From Prinia subflava (lineage: Eukaryota; Chordata; Aves; Passeriformes; Cisticolidae): a stretch of 64,000 nt of DNA. The notes beneath the pieces are model-generated. The model saw nothing but the letters and a program-made list of their open reading frames with translations, was not told the origin of the DNA and made no database searches. Shown in pieces: positions 35,424 through 46,402 of the stretch. Both the position numbers and the translations under genes were made by a program. The DNA lies in the NCBI RefSeq assembly GCF_021018805.1, contig NC_086256.1:13210032-13274031 (forward strand), in the 5' to 3' direction. The stretch's first letter is position 1. Each line of letters starts with the position of its first letter.

Positions 35424-36550
35424 TAGTGTAGCAAAGAAATATTAAAGGCCACATTCAAGTATTAAAAAGACTTAATTGGCCCCCTGCAGGCTCCCTCATA
35501 CCTGCTCGAAGAGACAATTCTGTTGACCCTGTGGTTCTCCAGTAACAGGGATGACTGGACCTCGCAGTTCTGTGAATTTTTATAAAACAAAAACTTTGTA
35601 TATACACAGAGTATACTAAAATGAATTATTTGTTACAAAGAAAAGAAATACCAACAAGGTATTTAAGATATCTTCTGCTGCTGAATTTAACAAAATTGTG
35701 AAAAAAAGAGAAATAAACACTTTCCAGCCATTTTACTGCAGCAGTTTGTGAACTAAATTTGTAAATATGGCTGCACCATTTTTTTTTTCCTGGGCCTACA
35801 TTGTATTATATACAAGACGTAGGCTTTAAAATCCTGTGGGACAAATTTACTGTACCTTACTATTCCTGACAAGACTTGCAAAAGCAGGAGAGATATTCTG
35901 CATCAGTTTGCAGTTCACTGCAAATCTTTTCCATTAGGGCAAAGATTGAATACATGTCTAACCACTAGCAATCAAGCCACAGGCCTTATTTCATATATTT
36001 CCTCAACTGTACAATGAACCGTTCTCATGAAAAAATGGCTAAAGAAATTATATTTTGTTCTATTGCTAGGGTAAAATAAATACATTTGTGTCCAACTGAA
36101 ATATAATTGTCATTAAAAAATAATTTTAAAGAGTTTGAAGAAAATATTGTGAAAAGCTCTTGGTTGCACATATGTTATAAGCTGTTTTTCTTACACTGTT
36201 CATAGTACGATAGTTTGTTTAAAATGCAAGTTCTACCTGTTTTCACTTATTTTTTCACTGTAAACAGTGTTCTGCTTTGACAAGTTAGTTTTTATTCTTA
36301 AGTTTTGAATTTTTATTGCCAAAAACCACCATAATTTGGGGAGAAAATTGTTTTAGAAGCCAATTATGCCAAGCCTTGCACAAATTTGGTGTATCTAACA
36401 AAGATTGTAACTCAATTCCCTGTTCATTCTTTAATCAGGGTTGGGTGGTAAGGGGTAAAGGGGACACTGGACACTTCTCACAAGCTTTCTCGTGAATAAA
36501 AGGTGCCTGTCCTTTAAAAAGAAAAATAAAACATAACTATAACTCTTCCA
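35424..36550 (+). other. ADGRL2: ADGRL2 3' UTR (end inferred)
   Basis: AT-rich sequence after the stop with candidate polyadenylation signals AATAAA at 35712-35717, 36075-36080, 36495-36500 and 36525-36530. The close pair at 36495 and 36525 is my preferred end. Further AATAAA copies at 38997-39002 and 39029-39034 could serve a longer UTR. The true end needs 3' RNA data. Confidence 0.5.
36495..36530 (+). terminator. Candidate polyadenylation signals of ADGRL2
   Basis: Two AATAAA hexamers 30 bases apart, about 1.1 kb after the stop, within gtgaataaaagg and gaaaaataaaac, followed by T-rich sequence. These are the best-placed signals for the main mRNA end, but not proven. Confidence 0.45.
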
Positions 36551-39500
36551 TATTCCTTTGCCTATATTTAGTAATTAATTTATTTTATGATAAAAAAATC
36601 AAATGAAATGTAAATTGTTTCAGCAAAATTCTGCTTTTTTCATCCCTTTGTGTAAACCTGTTAATAATGAGCCCATCACTAATATCCAGTGTAAAGTTTA
36701 ACACCTGTTTGACAGTAAATAAATGTGAATTTTTTTTCCAAATAGGTAAAATGTGCATTATTATGTACAAAGCATAATTGGCATCAGCAGTCCTTCGACC
36801 CAGATGTGTCCTGCCTAGAATGGCATCTTTACATTTCATGATTTAAGTGTGGAGAATTCAACAGAAACTGTCTGTAGCTCTACAGGAGACAGGTCATCTT
36901 TACTCCTCTTTTGTCACAACTGAATAGGATCAGACCCAGATATAGCAGGGTCATTAGGAAAATGTACTGTAAATTCATATATTTACATAACTTTTAAGTA
37001 GGCATCTGCACTGAAATTAAAAATGAGGTGGTAAACACCACTATCATATTCTTGGCAACAGTAATTAGCGGTTAATTATTAGTGATGAAGATACATTGTT
37101 GCAGTGGGGAAAACACAAATAAGCAGCATTTGGCTAGCACTCTGAGTGCTATCTAAATAATTCATCCATCATGGCACTGGTTTGTGTTAGATAAATAAGC
37201 ATGACTGTCCCTATTTTTATCAAGCTGGAGAACTACAGAAAGCAGCTGATGCCCAAGATGTTATCTACAAATCAGTAGCTAAATTGGAAGTCTGAAATCT
37301 TTGTTGTGTTGATTCCCAAGCCTCTTTTGTTCCTCTCATCCAGGGCCTTTCAAAGATAGCGTCAAGGAGTGTATTTGTCACCACTTCCAAAACTGTATTC
37401 TTTCAAATAACTCAGATTAATGCCCTATCATCACAGAGGCCACAGTTTCATGTGTGGCCACCGTGACTTTCAGCATGGTAACAGCAAAAATGCACATGAA
37501 AGCTGTATCATTACCTTCCAATGCATTGGAATATATAAAGTGCTTTTGGAAAATAAGTCAATGCATTTTTAAGAAGTTTGGATTTCAGAAGAATGTTTTG
37601 GGTGAGACTTCCCACTCTTGAGAAGGTTCAAACTCTAAAAAACTAAAATCCAGGTTGAGATGGAGCTGTGGGGTTCAGGTAACCTCAGTATATCTGTTCA
37701 GGACTGTGACACTGTACCAATTGTTCATGAGTTAAAAAGCATCTTCCACCATCAGCCACTGGTAACTCTTGCCAGTAAGTTCCTTGCCACTTAAAAGTTG
37801 CTTTGTTTGCAGTAGAGTCACTGAAACAATTAAAATTTTATCAGAAGTGGTTTACTTCTGTTTAGTAGAGATGCTTTAAAAATCTGAAGTCTCTGTGAAA
37901 CAGGAATTAGTTCTCATTCAGGGTACACAGCAGACTCCTTGGAGCAAAAATTACTCCCTTAGTCTGTCTGGCAAAAGCATACTTGATGCCTTCCACCTAG
38001 GAAATCATGTTCTTCAGGATTTCAAAATTATGGTACTCAAGTAATTACAGTACACATGACCTAATAACATCACCAACTTTCTGCAGAATCTTCAACCCTA
38101 TTTCGAGCAATTACTCCTTTGTGTCTAACTAAAGGTGGCAAAACTACATACTGGATAAAGGTTTGTAGCATTGTGATCTTAAATACATATTCAATTGCAA
38201 ATGTAACAAGTATTCATAAAACAAGAAAATTTAACTGATGAACCTAAGATGAACCAGCTGAACCTAAGCATCATAAGGGAATTCTTTTGTTAGCTTCTCT
38301 GTAATGTAGATGTTGCTTTTTAGTGAGCCTGTTTTTTGTTTTGGTTTCTTTTTTTTTTTTTTAAATGTTGATGTTAGTGAGTGTCCTGTGTTTAGCTAGC
38401 AGCCAATACATTGCCAAATTTCTGTTGGTGTAATTTCTCAGTGTAGTAGGTTACAGTATAATTATATAGTTGGCAGCTTATTGTAATTTATGTTTTCTTC
38501 TAACATTTCTGCCATCTTGTCTTGGGATCAGAAGGACAGAAGAATTCAGAGGAAGAGTTCAAGAATAGCGAAATAATGGCAGCAGAATAAATGGAAACAA
38601 GTGTTTCTTCAGGGTCATCACTTAGCCAGTTCCTACGATGGTGCCCATGGTGTTTTGCTATTTTAGGCACTGTCTTTCAGAAGAGCTGTAATTTTCTTCT
38701 GGCTGGTAATCTCCTGCTAGTATCAGTGTTAACCCTACTGGCTCAATTCAATTCTTCCTTGTAACTTCAGTCCAGTTATATTAATGCCTACAAAAGATTG
38801 AATGGGATGTGCATTTAGTGAACTGTTGTATAATGGTGCTATGCATTGTTTAATATAAAATACATCTCAATTCTACATAAGTGAACCATAACATGAAGAA
38901 ATGCAACACTGGTAATACCGTTTTAGTTATAACTAACATTTTTCTGTAAATTCTACAATACACCTTTGCTTATTTTAAATTTGAAATGAAGTTACTAATA
39001 AAGTTTACATATATTCACTTATGTAGGCAATAAAAGGTGTTTCAAATTGCCATAAATTATGGATAAAATATGTGTCATACTTGATTCCTAAGTTTTAAGG
39101 ATTTTTTTTTAACAAGACGTTAACAGAGCAACAAAAGAAGTAACAGAGCAACAAAAAAGTCCCTGTGTACTGTAGCTGGTGTTATCCCACTCTGCTTCAA
39201 AAAATAACAAAACTTCTCTTCTAGACTTGATTATGTGACAGCATACTGTAGTGTAATGTTTTATCCCTGAATAAAATTACTTTTCAAAATCAAGAGAAGC
39301 TACAGGTAGACAATCACATATGTATATATAAAAATACACAACATTTTCATTCACTATTTCTACAGAACAATGAAGAATTTAAAATGATGGGATTCAGCAG
39401 TAATCCTTCAATTCTTCAGTAATCCTGCGAGGACACCCCAGAGAGATCACAGTAAAGCATTCCTTAATTTTTTTAAAAAATAAATGGTGACAATCACTTT

Positions 39501-42194
39501 CCACATTTATGAAGAGCAGCTACCATTTCAGGAAGCAAGGATCTTTCTGTATGGCTGCACTGTGGGATGAGTATCCCAGATTTATGGATGCCACTGGTAT
39601 GCTGCATCTCTACTCCATGGTGACACCACAGTTTGTAATCCAGTTTTACACCGAGTTGGAGATAAAAATTATCACTGTCACAGCCCTGGAAGCAAGAGAT
39701 CTGTGTCCTTCGTTTACACAAACACTTTGTAAATTAGTAGGACTTTTGTTAATGGCTCCAGCTCAATCACCTGGCTCTGCCAAAAGTCTGGAGTAAGGGT
39801 TCATTAGGACCCTGTCTATTCCAACCGAGTGTTTGGGTTTTTTTTTTTTTTCAGTAAAATCTTCATGTGGTTTTTAGAACGACAACTTCCAAATCCTTTT
39901 ATTCATGCAGGATAAATTCTCAATGGTATTTCATTAATTCATGCCTAAGAGCATTAATATCTCTTCTTAGTGTATTATGTCATCATTAATCTCAGCCGCT
40001 CCCCATCAAAGTTCCTGGCATGTGCAGCGGATCACACCATGGTGCAGCCTGAGTGCTTATAAATGCTACTGAAAATCACACAAGCCTCAACTCAGCAGCA
40101 AGGAGATTTTAAAGGACCATTCAGTATAATGCACCAGCTGCTGCAGACATCATTCTGGGATCCCAGATGGAGGAAGTCACAGTTGCATAAATTACACTCA
40201 GAATAGGTAGCTCCATAAAGAAATTTTTTGTGCAGCAAAGTTTGTGTACTGAACCATTTCTTCCTTGGGTGCACACCTCCTTTTATATGGTGAAGTAGGA
40301 GCCCTGGCACAATGCAGACTCTCCACTGCCAACCAGTTCAAAGTTTAGGCAGCGAAGCTGAGCACAAAAACATCAATGCACATTAAAAGCTCAGGTTCCC
40401 AAAGAGGAGGCAGCAGGTTAGTACCTGTATGGGCTTTTTTAATGGAGAAGCTGGATTTCTATAGAAAGCATTGGAATAACTGTTCCAGTCCTATTGTAGC
40501 ATTTGAATTGTTTTAAAATAACACAGCTGCTGAATATTTGGCCTCCATGATTGTTTAACAGAATGATTCCTAAAGGTTAATGAGGTTCTCATGAAAATAA
40601 TTAATTTTAATTCTCTTTAAATATATCACTTTGCTTCCTTTTTTTTTTCACTAGCAATATAAATAAAAGCTTCTTAGCTTGTATTCTTAATTCCACTCAT
40701 TGTTTTAAATACTTGCCCTCTGTCTCCTATTAATTAATTTCTTTCTAAACAAACACTTGTTTTCAGCATCCTCCACCTCTAATTATTTAGTTGCCAGTAT
40801 TCAGAGTTACTTTTTGTCAGTATGCTTTAAGAGGTAGGGCAAGAACAAAATTATGGGTGATTTTTCATGTTGATTTATGGATGGGAGTTGTACCTTCTAT
40901 TCTGTGCTACTGCCACTTCTCCATGGTCTCACATTATCTTTTGTTTTCATAGGATCCCTTCACAACACACTATTCCACCAGGCTGCTCATAGTAAGTAAT
41001 GACCTAAATAGTTATGGTTTATTTAGAGCCCAGCAACTACCTACAAATACTTTGCATTATCTCTTGAATATGTGCCCAACCTTTTCTCAGCATTTCTCAG
41101 CACTGCTTTTCATCTGCATCACACTGCCCATTTATTCACTTTGTTAACCCAGGTCAATCACAATTTTCCCTAGTTCTGATTAACTGAAGTAATTCTCTGC
41201 CAACAGCAAACACTACCACGTCCTCAGCAGTGTGTTCATCCCCATTTTCTGATAGCACCAGTTGAACAGTGTAGGGGCACTATACCATTAGCCTTTTGCC
41301 ATGCTAAAAAAATCGACCATTTAATCCTGCTCTACCTCTTAGTTTCTAATGCACAACTACTTTAGCTCTCACTTCCTTAATACGCATTTGCTTTAATGGC
41401 TTCTTGGTAGGGATATTTTTATATGGATTTTTTTTTTTCTTTTTTAAATCCAAATAAATTACATCAACCATTCCCTCTAGTCTCAACAGCTGCACGATTG
41501 ACTTAATTTTAGTACGTTAGAGAGGCACAATTTTCTTGCCCTAAGCAGTTACAACTCTTTTGGCAATGTTTCCTCTGCAGTTTGTGCTTAAATGTGGATC
41601 TGCTAGATGTCAGACTCAAAAAGCACTTCACTGTTCAAAGTGAAACTTTGGTGGAATTTAGGCACTTAAATCCCAGGTACAACAGACATTGCTTCAGGGG
41701 CAGAATGAATTCTTATCTGGAAGACACGTATGTTTTTGTCAGTAAAGGCTTTTTATCGTCCCAAGCGTGGTGGCTGTGCGTGTGCAGGCCTGTCGCTGCA
41801 GCCAGGACCCGTGAGCAGTGTCACTGCCTGGCTGTGCTTGCCAGGGCAGCCCTGAATCCATAATCCAGGAATTGGGTCACAAAGGAGCTCCTTCCTGCCC
41901 CTGCTGGAGCTAAATCCCGACTGTAACCAGCCGGGAGTAACTCCGGGATGGAAACGCCACCACCAGAGCTCTGCAGCACCCATGGATGTGCCCTTACTCC
42001 AGCTAGATCACTGCAGCGGGAGCTGCATGTGACAATCTTTCCAAATCTCTGTGAGCCTATGTGTATCCCTCTGCTACGGGAAACAGGTTCTAAAATTTCT
42101 TCCACCTTTTATTGGTGGGGTTTTTTATTGGTGTTTGTTTGTTTGTTTGAATCACAAGGAAGCTGAAGGCTGGACCACACCAAGTATATTGCTC
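36551..42194. other. Intergenic, downstream of ADGRL2
   Basis: No coding exon supported. Holds distal AATAAA copies near 39 kb and the 20-bp tandem duplication. It becomes GC-richer from about 41750 toward the CpG island. Confidence 0.7.
39121..39160. repeat. 20-bp tandem duplication
   Basis: Unit taacagagcaacaaaagaag occurs twice head to tail; the second copy ends aaaaaagt. It is downstream of ADGRL2. Confidence 0.85.
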
Positions 42195-42530
42195 CTTTTG
42201 AGAGAGGGCCGTGACTCCGCCCGTGCTCAGGAGCGCCCCGGGGGCGGCCTGGCGCCCCTCCCGTGCCCGGGCTGCGGGAGGCCGCAGCAGGGCCGGGCCG
42301 TGGTGGCGGCACCGCCCCCGCCGGGCACTGCAGGGCGCTGTGAGGGGCCGGGCGGGCTCCGCTGCCCGGGGCTCTCCGGCCCCTCACGGCTGAGGGCCCA
42401 GCGGGGCGGGCAGGGAGCGGCTCTCAGGCCTGCCCTCCACTCGCTCCCCGCCGTGTCCTGCCCGGGGACAGCCGCGCCACGGCTGCAAATGCTGCCCGGG
42501 GCTCGCAGCCTCCATTTCCCTCGGGCAGGG
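42195..42530. promoter_or_regulatory. Isolated CpG island
   Basis: A sharply bounded GC-rich block inside AT-rich DNA. By eye there are about 27 CpG in the 210 bases from 42208 to 42420, with several CCCGGG, GGGCGG and CCGCCC (Sp1-type) boxes. No exon of a recognised gene adjoins it. It may be a promoter of an unannotated transcript or a distal regulatory element. The 186-codon open frame across it is best explained by GC-rich DNA lacking stops. Confidence 0.65.
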
Positions 42531-44616
42531 GTAGCTCAGTGTGACGCTACTGCTAAAATCCTTCCTGAGGAGAGCATAGCTGAAATAACTGATCACAGGC
42601 TATCTCGGTGACAGAGCCCGAGCGTGCAAGTTTGTACAAAAAAAGGGAAGGTTTCCAAGCACATTAGAGGTTGCTACAAGAGCCTAGACCTCTCCTTTTT
42701 TTTCATAATCTGGGAAGGAAGAGGAATACAGAGATATGGAGAAAAAAATAAAAGGACAGTATAAAGCAAATGAGGTGCAGAATTAATTTTGCCCTTTCTC
42801 ATTTCTCTTTTTTAGCACCACTAGCTGCTGCCCCTTCAAGGCAAGACAGAAAAATCCCAGTAGTGTCAATCTGTCTGGGTAATTTCACAAAATACTTCAG
42901 AGAGCCGTTTCTAACTCTTCAAACTTGTTGATTCATGTTTATGACCTAGCCCTGCCAGATCACAATATGCTTAGAGAAAGCAGTCAAGAAATTTTTCATT
43001 CCGATGTATTGAAATTTTCAAAGCACGCTTTTAAAACCCAGTTTAACAAAAACAATTTACTTCAATGGACTAGAGCTCTAGCACTCACAAAAATTACAGA
43101 AAATGAAGGAAACAGTCAAAAAAACCAAGCGAGAAAGTTGATTAGGGATTTGCCTTAGCACAGGCTTCCCATAAATAATCCTGGCAAGTTTTCTAAAGCT
43201 GTGAATGCATCCTTCCTTGAGAACAAGGCTGAGTAGTACAGGCAAGGCAATGTTACCCGTGTAGGGGCGCTGTAAATACCACAATACTCTACTCCTCAGC
43301 ATCACTTAAGGAATCTGGTCTATGTCCATTCTTAGAAATTCCAAAAGTATCTGCAGAGACAATGTTTCTCTCATATATAAAGGATTATGGTCCTGACTGA
43401 ATACTAAAGCAAGCAAAAGTGTCACCTGTATATAAAGGAGAACGAGAACCTATAGTTACAGTCCTACAAAGTGCTGTGCAACTTGCTTTCATGATCCAGC
43501 TCAAGGTGGGCACACAGACGTTTCTCTTAATGCAGATGCAGAAAGTACACGAAGCTAAGTTCTGAATAGTGCAACATCCAAAGTAAGCAGGTAGCTGCTG
43601 CAGGGGAGATTCTTCTAGATCTCAGCAAAAGTTTGATGCCCATCAGCTGGCACTTACAAGACTACTTGGTCTCTCCATGTCAGGATAAGAATATGCTTAT
43701 AGTTGTAAGTGCTCTAATTAGGTCAATTTGGTTATTGTTCTGTGGTTTGACAGATGCTGCATTTAGTAATTTCAAATACTAATTTTTAGACCTTTTCTGT
43801 GAACTGATAAATCAAGTGCTATTTATTCATGGAATTATTCTTTTCTCTGTTAGTGCTTATTCCCTCTGGCTGGAAACTTTAATTAGAACCTGCTATCTGT
43901 TCATATTGGTAATGGTAACAGTTGTCACTAGAGTACAGATGCATAGATTCAGCTTGTATTGCCCCTTTGACATTATACTTAAAGCCTAACAATCTTCCCA
44001 GCTATGAATCTGAGCATACCATCCATTAGTGCTTTATCTCACTGCCACCCTGAACTCCAGACTCTAAATACTATCAATCTGATTGTTTTTTAACCAACAA
44101 ATAATGCATTTTCTAAAGGCTAGAAACTGTACAAAAAATAGCATCATTTAAAGATAAATATCTGCCTGAAAAGGTTACTCAGCCTATCCAGATTTCTTTT
44201 TTATTACCATAGATTTTCCCAATGCAGTATTGTTTCTTGAATAATTATCGATCTAGGCAATCATGTGCTAAAGCAGTCTGATTCACTCATTAAACATACA
44301 CATAGAAAAGAACTTGGTTACCCTGGTGAAAACAAACAACTCCTCTTCTTTTTTTTGCCCGCTCCTCAACCCTTTCATAGAATATAATGACTGCATTGAA
44401 ATGTAATCAGTTAATATTTGATTTGCATTTGTCAGGAAAAGGAAACATCAAATATATTTTTTAGAGGAGAGGATTTAGGATTTGGAAAATTGTTCAAATA
44501 ACACTAGTCTTGTTTGATTTGTGTCTTTACATACTGATTTATATGTTTCAGTAATTTGAAAGGAGTCTTCCAGCAACTAGTTGCAATCAGTTAGGTTCTC
44601 AAAGCTTGCCAACTTA

Positions 44617-44642
44617 CTATTTAGATAAACTATTTAGATAAA
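44617..44642. repeat. 13-bp tandem duplication
   Basis: Unit ctatttagataaa twice in tandem. Confidence 0.85.
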
Positions 44643-44913
44643 CTTTTCCTTCCAATAAAAACTAATTCCTTTTTTATTGCTTTTCACTCTGTGATACAGA
44701 AAATGGTATCTGTTTCACATGTTCCTGATTAAATGTATCAGGAATAGAATAGCTTTCAAGGTCTCTGTTCATTGGGAAGATACAGGCTGCTCTTAAAGTG
44801 CTCTGCAATCTCTGTGTAAGAGTCAGCAACACCAGCCCGGCACAGGCTTATGAAGGTATCCATTTAAAAATACTGCAATTTAAAGGACTTCCATTTGCAA
44901 ATGCAGCAATTTC

Positions 44914-44916
<3 letters not shown>

Positions 44917-44954
<38 letters not shown>
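44917..44954. repeat. Poly-T tract (38 nt)
   Basis: An uninterrupted run of 38 T. No clear retrocopy is seen on either side. Length may be affected by sequencing or assembly. Confidence 0.9.
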
Positions 44955-44956
<2 letters not shown>

Positions 44957-45253
44957 ATTGACTCATGTACTACATGGATGGTACAAAGTTAACTTCAGCC
45001 TCACATTTTCAAACACCCAGCATCACTTGCTTACAGAAAAGGTGCATTCTGCTGAATGAATGGTGAGGATGCTTAAAGCAGGCAAGGGCAAGGGCTTCTG
45101 CATATCATCTGTTTAGTCTTCACTTGTCCTCACAAACAGGACAGGTGATTTAACGTTTCTCCAAGTGATATTGTAGTTCAGCATGCTGCTGTGTGCCACA
45201 GAATAAAATATTATATATTCTTGGCAAGAAAAAAGTGGTAGCTCACGAACAAA

Positions 45254-45280
45254 GGTTCACCAGCTGTGGTTCACCAGCTG
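45254..45280. repeat. 14-bp tandem duplication
   Basis: Unit ggttcaccagctgt followed by ggttcaccagctg, just upstream of the CR1 relic. Each copy contains a CAGCTG E-box. Confidence 0.85.
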
Positions 45281-45329
45281 CTCAGGATTCTGCAGTTTGT
45301 GAGTCCTGGGTGTTAGAGAGAGCAGGACC

Positions 45330-45432
45330 TCTACATAGCCTGGTCTATGGGAGGCTCCCTGCCCATGGCAGGGAAGGTGGAAGCAGATGATCTTGAAGAT
45401 TTCTTCCAACCCAAATCATTATGTGATTCTGA
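45330..45432 (+). repeat. CR1 LINE 3' end relic
   Basis: Shows the avian CR1 3' signature in sense: agcctggtctatgggaggct, then ccctgcccatggcaggg, gatgatcttgaagatttctt, ccaacccaaatcatt and a final atgtgattct, a decayed copy of the short terminal repeat. This is one of the clearest pieces of evidence that the DNA is avian or a close relative. Confidence 0.8.
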
Positions 45433-46364
45433 CTTACTAAAAGCATCCAGTTGAAAAAAAGTTGGTATCAGGTATGAAATTTAGTTCTCTATCATACATT
45501 TGAGAGATCAGGATGATAATGGGTGGGGTTTGGTGAATTATGGAAAAATACTGGGGCCTCCTGATATAACTCTCAGTGAATATTTTCCCTAAAATACTGG
45601 AAGTTTATCCCAATCATTTCATTGTAGCTACGAGTCAGTACACCAGCAGGAGTTCTGCTACATCAGAGAGCAGAAGAGCATGCAGGATATGCCCAAATAA
45701 ATGTTTGGCTCAATTTATGCCAATCCAAAATTAGCATATTTTGATTGAGGTCTGTGAGATTATTCCAGTCTTGCACCAGTTAACGGGAACAGAGTGAGAG
45801 TTGGTGTCTGGTGCTGTCTGTCTCCTGCCATTTCTCTCTGCTGCTCACCCCCTCTGTTTTATTACCTTATCACAGAGCCAGTGCTGTTCCACATCCATGC
45901 ACTCCTTCTTGTACAATCATTGCTAAATTTAATGCTCACTACTTAATCAATTTTCTCTCAACAGGTAACGAATAATTGAACAGTTGGGGGGTGGGGAATG
46001 ACAAGATTTAGTGTGTTATTTCCTCGTAGGAAACAAGACAACTCACCCATTTATATTTATGCATATTCAATCTCTTCCGTTAGCCAAATGACCCTAAGAG
46101 TAAAGGAATCTATGTCAACTCATCCAGCTGGTAGAAAATAACAGGTTGTACCAAGCCCAACATCAGACCATAATAAATAACATTTTCAACTGGTGAAAAA
46201 GTGAAGATAGCAGAAGACAGGAACTTTTGCAATATATTTGTTTGTTGACATGTTTTGTTCTGCCACCAGCACCAGATTGCTGTTCATAACAATAAAGCCT
46301 GCAGTGAAGCCCTGGCCTCAGTTAAATCAATGGCAAAAGTTTTTGCTGAGTTCAGTGAGACCAT

Positions 46365-46402
46365 GATTTCTCTTCTGAATAGAGATTTCTCTTCTGAAAA
46401 GA
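46365..46402. repeat. 19-bp tandem duplication
   Basis: Unit gatttctcttctgaataga followed by gatttctcttctgaaaaga (two mismatches at most). Confidence 0.85.

Noticed and set aside
42051..42611. 186-codon open frame as a new gene
   Set aside because: It runs across the CpG island, where stop codons are rare by composition. Open frames occur in several registers on both strands there, and the product is Pro/Arg/Gly/Ala-rich without a domain.
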